NCBI RefSeq assembly: GCF_016086655.4
Contig: NC_052138.2
Coordinates: 34,607,403 to 34,671,402 of the forward strand
Direction of reading: 5' to 3'
Origin: Lepeophtheirus salmonis
Taxonomy: Eukaryota > Arthropoda > Copepoda > Siphonostomatoida > Caligidae
Length of the DNA: 64,000 nucleotides
A program made the position numbers and the translations under genes. Positions within the stretch are counted from its first letter, which is position 1; each line of letters begins with the position of its first letter. The notes below the pieces were generated by a model. The model saw only the letters and a program-made list of their open reading frames with translations. It had not been told where the DNA came from and searched no databases. Positions 25,200 through 37,038 of the stretch are shown one piece after another.

Positions 25200-25425
25200 T
25201 GAAGTTGAGCTAGCAAGAGTTATGGTCATTGTGAAGTGCTTCCGGAGCCTGTTTTTCAAAATAACCCAGATGAAGGAAGTGAAGGGCACGATTTAAAGAG
25301 GGATCCAGAGTTCTTGTATAGATTAGGGAAGAAGATCAAGGAGTACCTCATGTCCCCTTCTTACAGAAGTTATGAAGGCCAGGAACCCCTCGAGTCCATA
25401 TTTTCTTGTCCAACCCTGTAAACAT
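25200..25425 (+). other. Coding-like, unidentified stretch
   Basis: Balanced composition and an open frame from 25208 to the TAA at 25419-25421, with a charged sequence including FQNNPDEGSEGHDLKRDPEF and LGKKIKEYLMSP. This codon content is unlike the AT-driven chance frames nearby. I recognise no family, no intron borders are obvious, and no neighbouring exon was found. It could be an exon, a gene fragment or part of an old element. Confidence 0.3.
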
Positions 25426-25429
25426 GTGA

Positions 25430-26395
25430 AATTTGAAAATGGAGATATTTATTTGCGGAAGTTAATGCAAATGCATCTACTCAGGGTTGTTATTTAAACA
25501 ATCTCAAACTTTATTAAGTTATTAATGAGTCCCATAAATTATGTGCTCGCAATGATATATGTGGCCTCTCAACAAAAAGCAAACCAGAACGGTTTTTCTC
25601 AAAAATGTATTGGGATAACATTAATTGTATTTTGTATTTTGAATACATCATACATTCTTACCAGGTCAAATGTGGAGCTCAAATAGTTCAAAAATGAAAA
25701 TTGCAATTGCAGCCCATTTCTGGATATTATCAAAAATAGTCAATCAATACTACTCAATACTCAATCAAGAGCTGTTGTACATATTAATCATGTGATTGAC
25801 TACTAGACAACTGGAGTGACATATTTCATCACTTGGTCAAAGCCCAACTGTGGACCCAAATTCTTGGCCAAATATGAAGAAGATTAAAAGACAGAGTAAG
25901 AGAACATGTAGGTTACATCAAGAGAGGAGAATAAGGATTTCACCGGAGCCCACAAGATGAATTATATGAAAGTACAAGTAATAGAAAAAGTGACCCCAAA
26001 TACAGAAGCGATGGGATGAGCCAGAGATGGAGAGTGGATTCGGAAATTCAACACAAAGATAGCAGGAATAAATAGGAAATCGTGAAGAAACAACGTTCAC
26101 TAGTATCCCAGTCTCCTTTAAAAAAAAGTTAAAATAATTAATCGCCAGATTGTGTGTGTTTATTAAATGGTAATAATATAATCATTTACGATTGAAAAGG
26201 CTCCCAAAAAGGAGTAAAATATATTTTTGTATACTGAAAAAATATTTCTTTTCTCAAAACTTCAACTAGTAGAATTGTTAGTTGTCTTACTCCAAAAAAA
26301 TTCCAATTAATTGTATTTTTCGATGAATCAACAATGTATTCTGATTCATACATATGATCCGCTGTAAATTGCACTTAAATTAGCAAAATTTTATC
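25430..26395. other. Unassigned sequence
   Basis: Positions 25760-26100 are less AT-rich than the flanks, but neither strand gives a readable domain. Confidence 0.4.
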
Positions 26396-26399
26396 GCCA

Positions 26400-26570
26400 T
26401 AATGAAATAGTTGAAAATTGATATATTTTATTTGAAAGGGACCATATTGTGGTCAAATTATATCTCATAGATTAAATGAAGGTTCTAATCTATAGTTAAC
26501 GTTCTTAAAAATGTCAATGTATTACATAAATTTAAAAAAAGGTATATAATTGTCCTAAATATGTCGATGA
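26400..26570 (+). repeat. Repeat sharing sequence with 27840-28000
   Basis: Contains TTGATATATTTTATTTGAAA, then TTGTGGTCAAATTATATCTC, then ATAGATTAAATGAAGG. The same order with modest changes recurs at 27856-27915 (TTGATATATTATATTTAAAA, TTGGAGTCAAATAAAGTCTG, ATAAATTAAATAAAGA). Confidence 0.5.
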
Positions 26571-26587
26571 AATGTTTTGTTGTATGT

Positions 26588-27190
26588 ACAGCGTGGGGAT
26601 TTTGAATCCATAAAATTGAAGGATAACGTACAGTACAATTTATTTACCAAAATTAATTCAGTATTTACAAATCTTTTGCTGGTATATTCATTATAGTGAA
26701 GTCAATTACTCAAACCAACTGTATTTTGCTTCAACCAAAGCATCCAACCTAGTCCTGAACCTGGAAAAGGCCTAACGAGGAACCTATTGTCTATGTTGCC
26801 CACTGCCTCACGAATGGTAGCCTTCAAGGAATCACCAGTTGTATTAGCACGTTTATTGAACTCTCTTTCAATGATGCCTCACATAATAGTAGTCCTAAGG
26901 GGTTCAGATCCAGCAAGCTATGATGGCAAATTCCCTTCTTTCAAAGAGGCCTTAAAAATGTTATTTGTTCCGGAATAACTCCAGTTCCAAATATCCGATT
27001 TAAACCAACTACCCCCATTTATAATTCTAGTATGAGATTTGACCTGTTAACTTCAATTTAAGCTCCCTAGTATAACTATCTATTGAGTTATTTGCATCTT
27101 TTGGTGTGTACCCACCATGGAGGCAACCCATAATGTCCACACGGTGTTTGTATTCGGAAAACATTTCAATGATACTGTATTTTTTTAATA
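26588..27190 (-). pseudogene. Internally deleted mariner transposase relic
   Basis: On the minus strand the C-terminal part reads (from about 26915) LAGSEPLRTTIM, stop, GIIERELSKRANTTGDSLKATI. A frame change then gives RFRTRLDALVEAKYSWFE and the TAA at 26706-26708. The family pattern is SPDLNPLDYYVWGIIERE with tail RFR.RL.A.VEA. Further upstream, about 27175-27080, MFSEYKHRVDIMGCLHGG looks like the N-terminal start of such a transposase. The catalytic core between is missing. The left border after TGTA at 26590, CAGCGTGGGGATTTTG, resembles a mariner terminus (compare CAGTGTGGTG at 12334). The right terminus is not clear. Confidence 0.65.
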
Positions 27191-27667
27191 CAATTTTGTC
27201 AGTTATATCTGATACCTACACTTACATAAATATATATCTTAGGGTTGCTATGATATTGATGTCTAAATTTGTTCCAAATTTATAATCTCTACCCTATTTA
27301 TACCAAGTGAAAAAATCAATTATCAATATGTTTATAATATCTTTTCCATTTTGATAAGTTATGATCAGACTTAATTTTGATGTATTTAAATATATGCATA
27401 TCGTTTTTATTAAGAAACATCTTCATTGAATCGAAAAAAAGTTTTTCAACTCGTTTTGCAAAAACGTAGGCCATTACTTAAAAAAATCATTTTTTTAATA
27501 TCCCCTCTGCGATATACAAACACTTTGAGTGCATTTATGTTTGCTATATACATACATTTATCCATATAATTATTTGCAAATTTGCAAGGCTGTACTTTTC
27601 AAGCATTTCCTAAGGCGATTCTTTGTTGAATGATAAACATTCAACTGAACTCTGAATGAATTGAAAA

Positions 27668-28000
27668 AAGGGCTCGTCAACACAAAAGCAAGATATAATA
27701 ATCTATCGCTAAATTGAATCCGATTACATGAGTATTTTTCCATGAGTTGTCGTCAATTTTCATCAAGGACCCTAATAAATAATCCTTTGGAGTCACCCCA
27801 AATTTTACTTAGAGTAGAAAAATAATTATGCGTTATAAAAAAATAATTATAAATTGATATATTATATTTAAAAAGTAATATTGGAGTCAAATAAAGTCTG
27901 ATAAATTAAATAAAGACTTTCAAATATAGCTATCATTCTTGAATATCTTAAAATATCCTGGAAATTTGAAGACAAAACCTTTAACATATCCAAATACTAA
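27668..28000 (+). repeat. CGTCAACACAAAAGCAAG dispersed repeat, copy 1
   Basis: Starts with CGTCAACACAAAAGCAAGAT, also present at 36618-36637 and, diverged and inverted, at 55447-55467. A later word GTCGTCAATTTTC is shared with 36693-36705, and the tail TTGA(A/G)TATCTTAAA is shared with 36795. This gives at least two long and one short copy in the window. No coding sequence. Confidence 0.62.
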
Positions 28001-28188
28001 GATGTATGCATATATGATGTAAAGTCAATCAATTTTGCCTTTCTTTATTTTTGTTCGGTGTTTTACAAATTCCAATTTAAAGAGGAAAAATTAATTGTCT
28101 GAATATAATATTGAAAATTTGATAGATTATGTAGTTAAAAAGTGTATTGCTATATCAAGTCTAACATATCATTATGTATGTTTCAAGC

Positions 28189-28720
28189 CAGGGATTCTTG
28201 ACAAGCGGGTCGCGAAAACTATTTAGTAACAATAGTAAAAAATAATTAATAGAAGACTGATCCCAAATTTGATCAAAGATTTCAAAACTTTCATAATTGT
28301 GATGATGTTTTTCGATTGGTTAGTACACATTTTTACCCCAGACTATTAGTGTATAGAATGGACAGTTTCATTAATTTGTAAAAAATGCAAATGTTGCTGC
28401 ACTAAAAATATAGTAGATTGATCTGCAATCAGATAATAAATTAAAGAACGTGTTTTTAATTCATCTATTGAAGAATTCTGGATTTGATTGCCACCGGGTT
28501 TGAGCTTCTAAAACAATTGGGTCTTTGTGTTTATGGAATGATCGGATCAACATGGTTTTGTGAACCTATTTTCTCTGAGTTGAATGTGGTGACAAATGAA
28601 TATCATAATAAATTCCGGCATAAACATTTAGATTAGATAATGAGGATTGCGAGAGCCAGTCACAAATCAAACATCAAAAAGATAGCTCAGAATTCACGAA
28701 AAAATAGAGCTATAATATAT
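28189..28720 (+). pseudogene. hAT transposase relic (C-terminal dimerisation domain)
   Basis: The frame near 28460-28700 reads SIEEFWI, stop, LPPGFELLKQLGLCVYGMIG, then STWFCEPIFSELNVVTNEYH, NKFRHKHLD, stop, IMRIARASHKSNIKKIA. This is the conserved hAT C-terminal domain (usually F.S..CE..FS.MN..K...R..L...HL...LRI), the type found in ZBED and EPM2AIP1-like domesticated and mobile hATs. A hAT-like start, CAGGGATTCTTGACAAGCGG, lies at 28189 and could be the left end of a deleted element. Two stops are present in the domain and the rest of the transposase is absent. No 8-bp target duplication was found. Confidence 0.75.
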
Positions 28721-28729
28721 ATAAATAAA

Positions 28730-30000
28730 AATATTCACACGTCCATGACTTTTATCATGTCTATATTATTGTCCAATTAAAATTAAATACATTATTTCAT
28801 AAGTTTGGTTCACAAGATAATTTCTTCAGTTCCTTTTGGCTAAAACCTGTTTATAACCCCTTTTTTAAGCGATAGTAAACATTCTTGTGTACCTCAATTC
28901 TTATAACTCACAAAATATGTTAATGAAATTTTGGGTTGTAACTTTATTATGTAAAAAATTGGACATTTATGTTGGCATTGATTTTTTTTCAAAATTGTCT
29001 TTAAATGTTAACTAACCACAAATGAATCACTATTTATACAAAAGCTCTATTAACCAAACCAACTTCAACGTTGCTGTTTTTATATTTGAATATTCCTTAC
29101 TCAGTATTGTAGATTTTGATACTCTTCAAGGGTCAAACTGAACTAATTTATGAGTTGTTCAGTAGAAGAAAAAAGTTAATTTAAGAGAAGATAAAAATAA
29201 AGAATTCGTAGTCCTCAGAGTTCATGAATAATAGAATTCATTCACCTGTACAAATTACATACACATGAATAAATTAAATTCATTTAACATAATTTATGCT
29301 TATACAATGTTGTATAACATAGGTACATACATGTTAATTGAAGTCAAAATATGTAGCTAGGTATCTACATATAATGAAAAAATATTCATACAATCATTTG
29401 TATGGAGTTGTTAAAATATCTTTTTTGATTCATTTTTTTTTTTAACAAAATAATATATTTTTTTTAAATCAATTTTTTTAACTTCTACAAAATTAACATA
29501 TTTTAATTTTGTTCCATCAAAAGTTAATGATGCTTTACATCCAAAAAAGTATTTGAAGCGTCCTTAGAAAGAGTAATTTCGAAACGTATTAAACAAAAAA
29601 TAAAACAATTAGTAGATGGATCAGAGTTAAGTAACAAGTTAGTAATATACTTTCCTAAAGTGTCTTAACTGAGGTAAATTATTGCGTAGTAATTGAAGAT
29701 ACATAGTTGATGTATTTTAGAATGACCAACTGTTCTGTTTTGCTCAGACATGTTCTCTTACATTATATGAAATTAGGAGAATTTGTTTATAAATTCATAA
29801 AATGCCTCAGTTTCTTATGGGTATGTCGATTTTCATACATTCATAAAATAAAAGTCAATTTCAAAATAAATAATCAATTAAATAAATATAAAATATTTGA
29901 AAAAAAACAAACAATCTTATTAAAATATGTTAAATGTTATAAATAAGGTTTACAAATTTTAAATTGTTAACCTCATTTCATTAAAGCAGAACTGATTGAA
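28730..30000. other. AT-rich sequence, nothing recognised
   Basis: No supported gene, RNA or repeat copy. Confidence 0.5.
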
Positions 30001-30006
30001 ACATAT

Positions 30007-30370
30007 TTAGGGCTGTGTAGGTCTTTATATAAGACTGAGGAATGCGATCCAGCCCTTCCAGTCCCACTTGTTGGTCTTTAAATAAGATAAAATTGATTTC
30101 TCGTGACGACATTGAGGATTCCTCCCCCCATATTTTTAACTATTCTAATATATTATAGAATAAATTATATAATTAATCAAAAATATAATATGTTCGTTAT
30201 TTATTACATTATAAGGAAAAAATTAATACTTTTTGCAAGATATGTGCAATCATCTTAATAAATTTTTCGCACATCTTATTTGTCTTAATCAATACTCGAC
30301 ATTTGAGGAAAAAATCGAAGGACCGATTTGACAATATTTAAACTTAATTAGACCGAATAAATTAGGTCCT
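30007..30370 (-). repeat. GGTCC/AAGGAC-rich interspersed repeat, copy B (inverted)
   Basis: Reverse complement of the copy A layout: CCAGTCCCACTTGTTGGTCT matches the reverse of AAGGACCGACAAGTGGGACT in copy A. Words TTTTGCAAGATATGTGCAAT and CACATCTTATTTGTCTTAAT follow in order, then AAGGACCGATTT. Unlike copy A it keeps the middle TATTATAGAATAAATTATAT, also seen in copy C. Length is about 360 bp. Confidence 0.65.
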
Positions 30371-30374
30371 ACCC

Positions 30375-31790
30375 AGCGCTAATTGTATGCCCACTTTTTT
30401 GGAAATCGAAATGTTAAATAATACATTATAAAAACATAGTTTGAGCTTTGCATTTTCATTGGAACTTGACTTTTTATACTCTGGACAAAACGAAAAAATA
30501 TGCTAAAATAAATATTTAGGAAATTTCATAAAATATATTTTAAACTTATCGAAAAATTTAGGAAGAAATGAGAATCATCAAATATGCCAAGGTGATTTTA
30601 AAAAGTATACTAAGCCCTCTGATTCCCATTACACATTGTGGGTAAATTATAGGTTCATCACAAATTCGCTGCCTACTAATAAATGGATGAAAAACAGCGG
30701 TACAATTATTGGTAGGTTATGTGAGGAGATAAAAGAGGATTTATTTTGGCATTTTAAAGCTTTTGTTATTTTAAATATATGTATGTTGGTTATTTTTAAT
30801 GTTTGTATGGTTGTTGGTTTTAAAAGGTCATTGTTATCTTGTTACTTATATGTGCATACTTTGAGGACAATAAGGTGCCCAAACTCCAGGCCAAGAAAAA
30901 ACAAGTATTTTGAAAATTAAAAAGACTATATTAAATACAATTTGATGCTAAGAAAAACATTGGCATTTGAATTAAATCACATTAATATGTGTTGAAACCC
31001 CAAAAGAAATGGAGAGATTTTAATAATTATTTTTGTTCTGGATGAATTAGGAACGAAAAAAGTAGGACAATTGAGAAAAGCAGAAGATGTTTGTAAATGT
31101 AATAGTCAATTTATTGCAATAATATAATTGATTTAAGGGTAATTTGGGGAAAAACTACTGAATATGATATAATCTATAAATACTTTAATCGATAAAAACC
31201 CGACTTTAGTGTTTCTTCATATCCTTGCTTAGAATTAAGACTTTTGCATCTCTATTTAACATAATCTGTTAACAAGATTTTAAGATTTTTTTAAATAAAT
31301 ATGCATGTTACAAGTACCAATTATTAGAATGTATTTATAGATGCTACATTTTTGAAGAGTAAAATATCTCAAATTAAGTGCTAACCTGTCTTATCTCGTT
31401 TGGACTGTATAATAAAGTTTACCATTAAATGATATAAAACTATTTTATTAAACTAAGAAATGCAACAGTAGACCAAAAAAAATTGTTGTATACTAGCATA
31501 TGTAGATATTGAAGTAAAATATTGTTATAAATATATTTGTTAAAAGCTAATGATATGGATGGTACACCATTAAAGCTAATAGTCAACGTAAAATAGTCAT
31601 AATTACTCTGACTGAACACAACCATTAATTGCAAGTATGATTGTTTTTGCACTAAATATATTCATAGTTCATTGCAGTTAGCATATCGACAATTTGCAAA
31701 TCAATGGGAAATTTATTCTCAGCCATATGTTATATATATGACATGATCCTTTTTTTATCAAATCTAATGAAAATTTGTCCTGTTGTTGCC
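30375..31790. other. AT-rich sequence, nothing recognised
   Basis: A plus-strand frame at 30636-30920 is open with a hydrophobic centre, but it has no motif and no family resemblance. I treat it as unassigned. Confidence 0.45.
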
Positions 31791-31794
31791 AGTG

Positions 31795-32490
31795 ATCCTG
31801 TGTTTTGATTCATTTGGTGTGACCTCCTTTAGCTAAAAAAATCTTTGTGATCCTTAGTCTCAATTGGTCTGTAGCATAGATTACGTGATCAGCTGGAACA
31901 TCTTGTAGTTCTTGGTGATGCTAGGATTTAGAGAGTTATCACTGCTATAGGAGCGTTTGTTGACCTGTTCTTGATGGATGCCTCACAGATAGAAATCGAA
32001 AATGTTCAAATCTTTGAAGTTTCTTTTGATTTCAACCTTCACGAAAAATGGGACCCTCTAATATAAGAATGACTGTCTTGCATTGGAGGCATGGTATGGA
32101 GTAGAGTCCTGCACAATCACCACATCGTTTATTGTTTTTATCCTCCATCTAAAGCAGCAAAATGTCCTTTAGGATCTTCAGGTACTCAGTTGTGGTGATC
32201 TTAAGACCTATCTTGATTCAATGTAGATCGCATCATGGAACCATCGGTAGCCACAGCTCTAATCAGTATGAATTTAGCCAGATTCTTGGACTTTATAACT
32301 AGTCAGACTTTAATTGCATCACAGGAAATGACTTTTACATTTTCTAGATTAATTTCTGCGTCCACAACAAATTTTTTTTCCTCATGGACGTGCACAATTA
32401 CTTTTGAAGGACCTTTGTACTTCAAGTAATATAAAAACATTGCTCAGCAATCAGCTCTTATGACCTTAATCTTTGAAAACAAAGTCTCAT
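31795..32490 (-). pseudogene. Tc1/mariner transposase relic covering the catalytic domain
   Basis: Minus-strand reading from 32430: YKGPSKVIVHVHEEKKFVVD (first catalytic region, normally VHVDEK.F.VDA), then SKNLAKFILIRAVATDGSMM (normally AVASDGSVMPP). After frame changes come CQDSTPYHASNA (second aspartate, normally QDSAPCH.SKA) and RVPFFVKVEIKRNFKDLNIF with DFYL, stop, GIHQEQVNKRSYSSDNSL (third block, normally WPPNSPDLN.LDFYVWG). The D of the first DEK motif reads E. The tail decays near 31800. The DNA-binding domain and both terminal repeats are not seen. Many stops and frameshifts make it inert. It is a separate lineage from the relic at 60.4 kb. Confidence 0.75.
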
Positions 32491-32499
32491 AAGAAAGAG

Positions 32500-33520
32500 A
32501 AAATTCAGCCCTTTACGGCAATGTAATTTTTAGTGTCAAATTTAATATATAGCAAAAAAGTTCCCAATTTATCTGCAAAACTTTGTATGGGTACCTACAA
32601 AAAGTTCTTTAATCCTTTTTTTATGTTGTACAAATTACGAGTAGTGTCTGTTTTTGCACTGGTCAACATATCAAACCAACCCATGGTCAATAGCCAATTG
32701 TTATAACTATACCAAATCTCCTTTTTCATAATATATTTGACTTTATAATTTCAAAATTAAATTCAATACTGATGCAAATTGAATTTGCACAGATTTGTGT
32801 TGTTTATAATCATCGATACACATTTTGAAAACATATTAGGGTCATAGATATGATAAAGATGCTCAATATATTTTTTCAGTTCTTTTATTTGTTGGTCCAA
32901 TTGTCACCCCCAAGTACACGGCAATAATTCACCAATTCCATTAATCAAAACGATAAAAGAGATTTCATTCTTATAAACTAGGAGTATGCATCTCTCCAAT
33001 ATGGTAGACATGGGAAAAACCTACCATATATAAAAAATAATATAAAAGATAAATTTGAGCACATTATGTGCCTATCTGATCCCACTGACATAAATATTTA
33101 AATATATATGTAGATATTTGCAAAAAAATATATGTGAAGTAATTATCTTGAACCCATACAAAAGAAAATAATTCCAAGTATTCTTCTTTTTTGTGACATC
33201 TAATTCATCTAATAATTTCAAAATGACAAATATTTAATGGAGTAATAATTAGGGAAATGCAATTTCTATTCTTTTTTGTCAAATTATATTAGATAAAAAA
33301 TATGTTATTTTAATTATTGTAATGAAAATACCTGAAATGTTACTGATAATAGTTTGATATCAATTTAACCTACGTAACTAGCACATGTATTTTTTTAAAA
33401 TCAAATTTTATGAATATTCTATGGCATTAACCTTTAGAGGGAACTCTGCCTGATCAAACAAGTTGATTTTAATCAATTAATATTATATTCATAATGAAGA
33501 GCTTCCGCAGGAATATATAT
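32500..33520. other. AT-rich sequence, nothing recognised
   Basis: No supported gene, RNA or repeat copy. Confidence 0.5.
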
Positions 33521-33524
33521 ATTT

Positions 33525-33720
33525 TTTTTTTTTGGGGGAATGCAAGAATTATAATTTTTCTCAAAAAAATTGTAAAATTATCTTTTCAACAAAAAACATT
33601 CAAAAATTAAACCCCAAATATTAAATTTATTCCAAAAAAAGTTCAAAAATTAAACCTCAAATATTTAATTTTTTTGTAATAAGTTTCAAAAATTAAACGT
33701 CAAATATATATCAACGATAT
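33525..33720 (+). repeat. Short CAAAAATTAAAC tandem array
   Basis: After a T-run and five G, the sequence repeats AACATTCAAAAATTAAACCC, AAAGTTCAAAAATTAAACCT and AAGTTTCAAAAATTAAACGT, each followed by CAAATATT or CAAATATA, with a unit of about 55 bp and three clear units. The composition and TTCAAAAATTAAA core match the larger array at 52.8-53.7 kb. Confidence 0.7.
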
Positions 33721-33724
33721 AATT

Positions 33725-35565
33725 TTATCAGCTCATATGCGTATATTCACACTTCTATTCAAAAGACAAACTTGTTGAATAATCCGTCTAAGTTATAATA
33801 AAAGTCAATTATTGAGAGTTTTTTTAAGGAAACGTATTCCATTTATGCACATGGTTTAATTCATTTTATAACTATTTATTTAAAATAATGAACGTTTGGA
33901 ACATTAAAGATTTTATATCCTCATATATATTAATTAGATCCATGATTACAATTTAATCAATAAAATTTAAGTGGTATAGAAAAATTTAACTCTTTAATTA
34001 AGGGAAACCTTTTATTTATTTAATAAGTACAAATAGAAAATTTTGTAGAAATGAAGATTCGATTAAATCCTTAAGTAGAAAATCCCCAACTTTTTTTGTT
34101 CTCTTCTAATAATTAAATAACTTGTAATTACATTTATTTAGAGAACTGTTTAAGGGAAGTAATGAGATGGCAACACCCTAAAGATATATTTATAATAAAC
34201 TAACTACTTGAAGGAGTAGGAGGAGGCTTTGCCGCTTAGATATGTACCTAATTGTAATAAACTATAATTTAAAGGTACTTTTTTGAAAAACCCGAAAAAG
34301 TGGTATAGGAGTGAAAATATATTTCATGTTTGGGAGTAGTTAGTCAGTCAACTTATTAGACATTAAAAAAACAGAAGAAGAAAAAAACTTAAGAAAAATA
34401 TCTTGAAAAATAGCACGTGCGTTATTTTTTGTTCAGAATGAGTTGGTTTTTATAGGTTTCTGTCGTAAATTACGAGGATTTGTAGAGTCATGTAAAGTAA
34501 TTGTCTTTCTTGTAATTTTGTACAATAAGTACTTTTTTGTCTTTCACTGCTTACTAAGACTAATTATATGGTTACTGCATAACTTATCTTTAGTGAAGAA
34601 AGGAGTAAGATTGTAGTGATTAGTCCCCAAATTGCACATCTAATAATTGAGTCAAGTATCTCAGTTAGCGTATTAAACTAATTTAGTAAATTTTTCAGTA
34701 AGTTTCATGGGTATATCGTATAAGTTTGCCTGCAGTTCATACATTCAAAAGCAAAGAATTTATTATTGAATAAGGAGTAGAAGATATCATCCTTTTCGAG
34801 ATATTCGGGAAATGCACTCTAGAGGATCGTCAAAGTAAATGGAAGGTATCACTATATTAAGGAAACTGTGAGTCGGTCCTAAGGGATGAGGTTGAACATC
34901 GTTTATCATTAAGTAAAGCATTACGACTTTAGATTCGTTCAACCATGAGCGATTACTGTACGTAATAAAAAGGTCTTTGCAAAGTTATTTACTAATCATT
35001 TTGTAAGGATTAAATTTCAACTAATCTCCACTTTTGAGATAAAACGAGAATGTATGATGTGTGGCAAACTTATAAAATGTACTCAACTTCATAACCCGAA
35101 GTAGTTGACAATTATTCGTAATTTAGGTCTATTGAACATATTAATTATTCTTATAAAAATTGGTTAAGATTTATAAATCATGACATCAATGTCTGACATG
35201 TACAATGGTTTCATTTAGGAAATATTGTTATATTAGACGGCTTTTGAGCCCACTTGGATTAAGAGTTAGAACAGATTTGGACCTTAAATTTTAGGATTGC
35301 TACGTCCATAAAATTCTTTAACTCACATATCTTTCAAAATGATCTGAAAACTTATTGAAAAGCTGTTCAAAATCAAAATAATTATGTTCAGTATTTACCG
35401 TTTTAAAAACAACTTTTTATTCAAAGAATGTGAAATAAAGGATTTAGTTATATTTTGTTCATGGCTTAGTGTGTAAGTTTCCTAACATTTTTTTCTTTTA
35501 AATCATACCAACGGTGAAAAGATAAATTATAAGTCAAATAACTTGAAACAATCGATGCACTTTAA
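33725..35565. other. AT-rich sequence, nothing recognised
   Basis: No supported gene, RNA or repeat copy. Confidence 0.5.
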
Positions 35566-35569
35566 AGGC

Positions 35570-35865
35570 CTAAAATTCCCTCCTAACCTTGCAAACGAAC
35601 GTCTCACTGAGTCCCAGAGTTCGAGTAATTGCCATTTAGTTGCTCCCGGTGCGGATTCCATGGAGGGATCCGAGCCTTTTCCCAATATTTGGGACAACTA
35701 ATTCGTCTATAGATTCCATTTTTTCCAACTGGTGCATGCTTGAACAATCTATCCATCAACATAAATCACCTGTCTAACTGCCAGAATTAACCCAAGAGAG
35801 TGCATCAAAGTGGCGGTATAGATAGTTTGCACTCCTTGTATAAAACCTGAGATAATATAAATGAT
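35570..35865 (-). mobile_element. Mariner-related fragment, related to 54.9-55.1 kb
   Basis: TTGGGACAACTAATTCG and CATTTTTTCCAACTGG, then a word near AAGAGAGTGCATCAAAGTGG, recur in the same order and strand at 54946-55070 (TTGGGACAACGAATACG, CATTTTTTTCCAACTGG, AAGAGAGTGCGCAAAAGTGG). The second copy is attached to a recognisable transposase third-aspartate block, so this fragment is probably the 5-prime part of the same element. No readable domain remains here. Confidence 0.5.
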
Positions 35866-35869
35866 GTCT

Positions 35870-36600
35870 GAAGTAATTCGTACTTGATAAATAAAAAAAT
35901 GTTATAGTTTCAACAACGTCACTTATAAATATACAGGCAAAAAAATTTATTACAATAAAATACAAGCTCAAAATTAAAAGAAAGACACAAAATCGAAATG
36001 ATAAAAAAATAAAAATATGTCAAGATTTTTTCAAAAATTATAACTTTATTGGAAGGCATAGATTGAAGATTCATAATACCTTCTGCTGCTGTGGATCACG
36101 TATCAGTTCCTATGTTCGAAATTTTTAACAATAATGCTACTTACATAGTGCATGTGGCCAAAATTAGAGTTTTCAATTCTTTCATTATAATATGCTCATA
36201 CGACTTTAGCCTGCTCTGTTTAACAGAGCATAGTCAATTGTTTTAGTTTCTGATGTAGCTCCTTGTTCCTTCATGAATGTCCTAAATTAAAAAATTGTTA
36301 ATCTTTATATGATGTATAAAACATGGCTAATAACTATTAATGATTGATCTAAACTTTGCTCGTACATTCATCCACTTTAATCTATCTTTATATTTTTATC
36401 AGCGCAGATCTAACGAACTTTGATTGTGTTGTGTGTGTGTGTGTGGTTTAATAAGTAAACTCTAGTCAAGGCTTAAATCAACCATTATGCAGTAATGACC
36501 GCTAATGATCAAACTTTATATATCATTAAATAAATGGACTAAATATAAAATGAAGTAAGATCTAATTACAACTCCATAAAATAATGATTATTTTATAGTA
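35870..36600. other. AT-rich sequence with a (TG)n run
   Basis: A GT/TG microsatellite lies at about 36428-36446. No gene. Confidence 0.5.
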
Positions 36601-36611
36601 TAACCTAAATA

Positions 36612-36845
36612 TGCCGTTCGTCAACACAAAAGCAAGATAAAACATTTTTTTTTAAAATAGAGTATAGATTATATTTGCATCATTCGACCTATTTACGTCA
36701 ATTTTCTATTACAAGAAATACTATTAGCTGCAAATAGTACACAAAGTAGCAAAAATTAAATCAAATAAAGGTAAAAAACAATAGTTAAAATGATTGAGTA
36801 TCTTAAATCATTCCACGAATTTTAAAGTGAGCCTATAATTTACTC
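36612..36845 (+). repeat. CGTCAACACAAAAGCAAG dispersed repeat, copy 2
   Basis: Begins with CGTCAACACAAAAGCAAGAT and keeps the order ACGTCAATTTTC, AAATCAAATAAAGG, TTGAGTATCTTAAA seen in copy 1 at 27668. It is followed directly by a (TA)n microsatellite at 36850-36872. Confidence 0.62.
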
Positions 36846-36849
36846 TAAC

Positions 36850-36872
36850 ATATATATATATATATATATATA
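36850..36872 (+). repeat. (TA)n microsatellite
   Basis: About eleven uninterrupted TA units. A similar run lies at 47756-47776. Confidence 0.85.
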
Positions 36873-37038
36873 TCTAATGAAAAAATTCGTAATTCAATTA
36901 TTTTAAGAAAATATTGAAAATAACCGTGAATTAGTAAAAATGTAGTCGTTGCATAACTCAGCTTGAAGATTTTTACCATTAATAATAATAATATCTTTTG
37001 AAATGAATGAATCTGCAGGATGTAGAATTTAGTGTTAT

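Noticed and set aside
30636..30920. Open frame with a hydrophobic centre, possible membrane protein
   Set aside because: No conserved motif and composition driven by T-rich sequence, which always yields F, L, I and V codons.
36428..36446. TG repeat as a regulatory element
   Set aside because: An ordinary microsatellite with no gene nearby.
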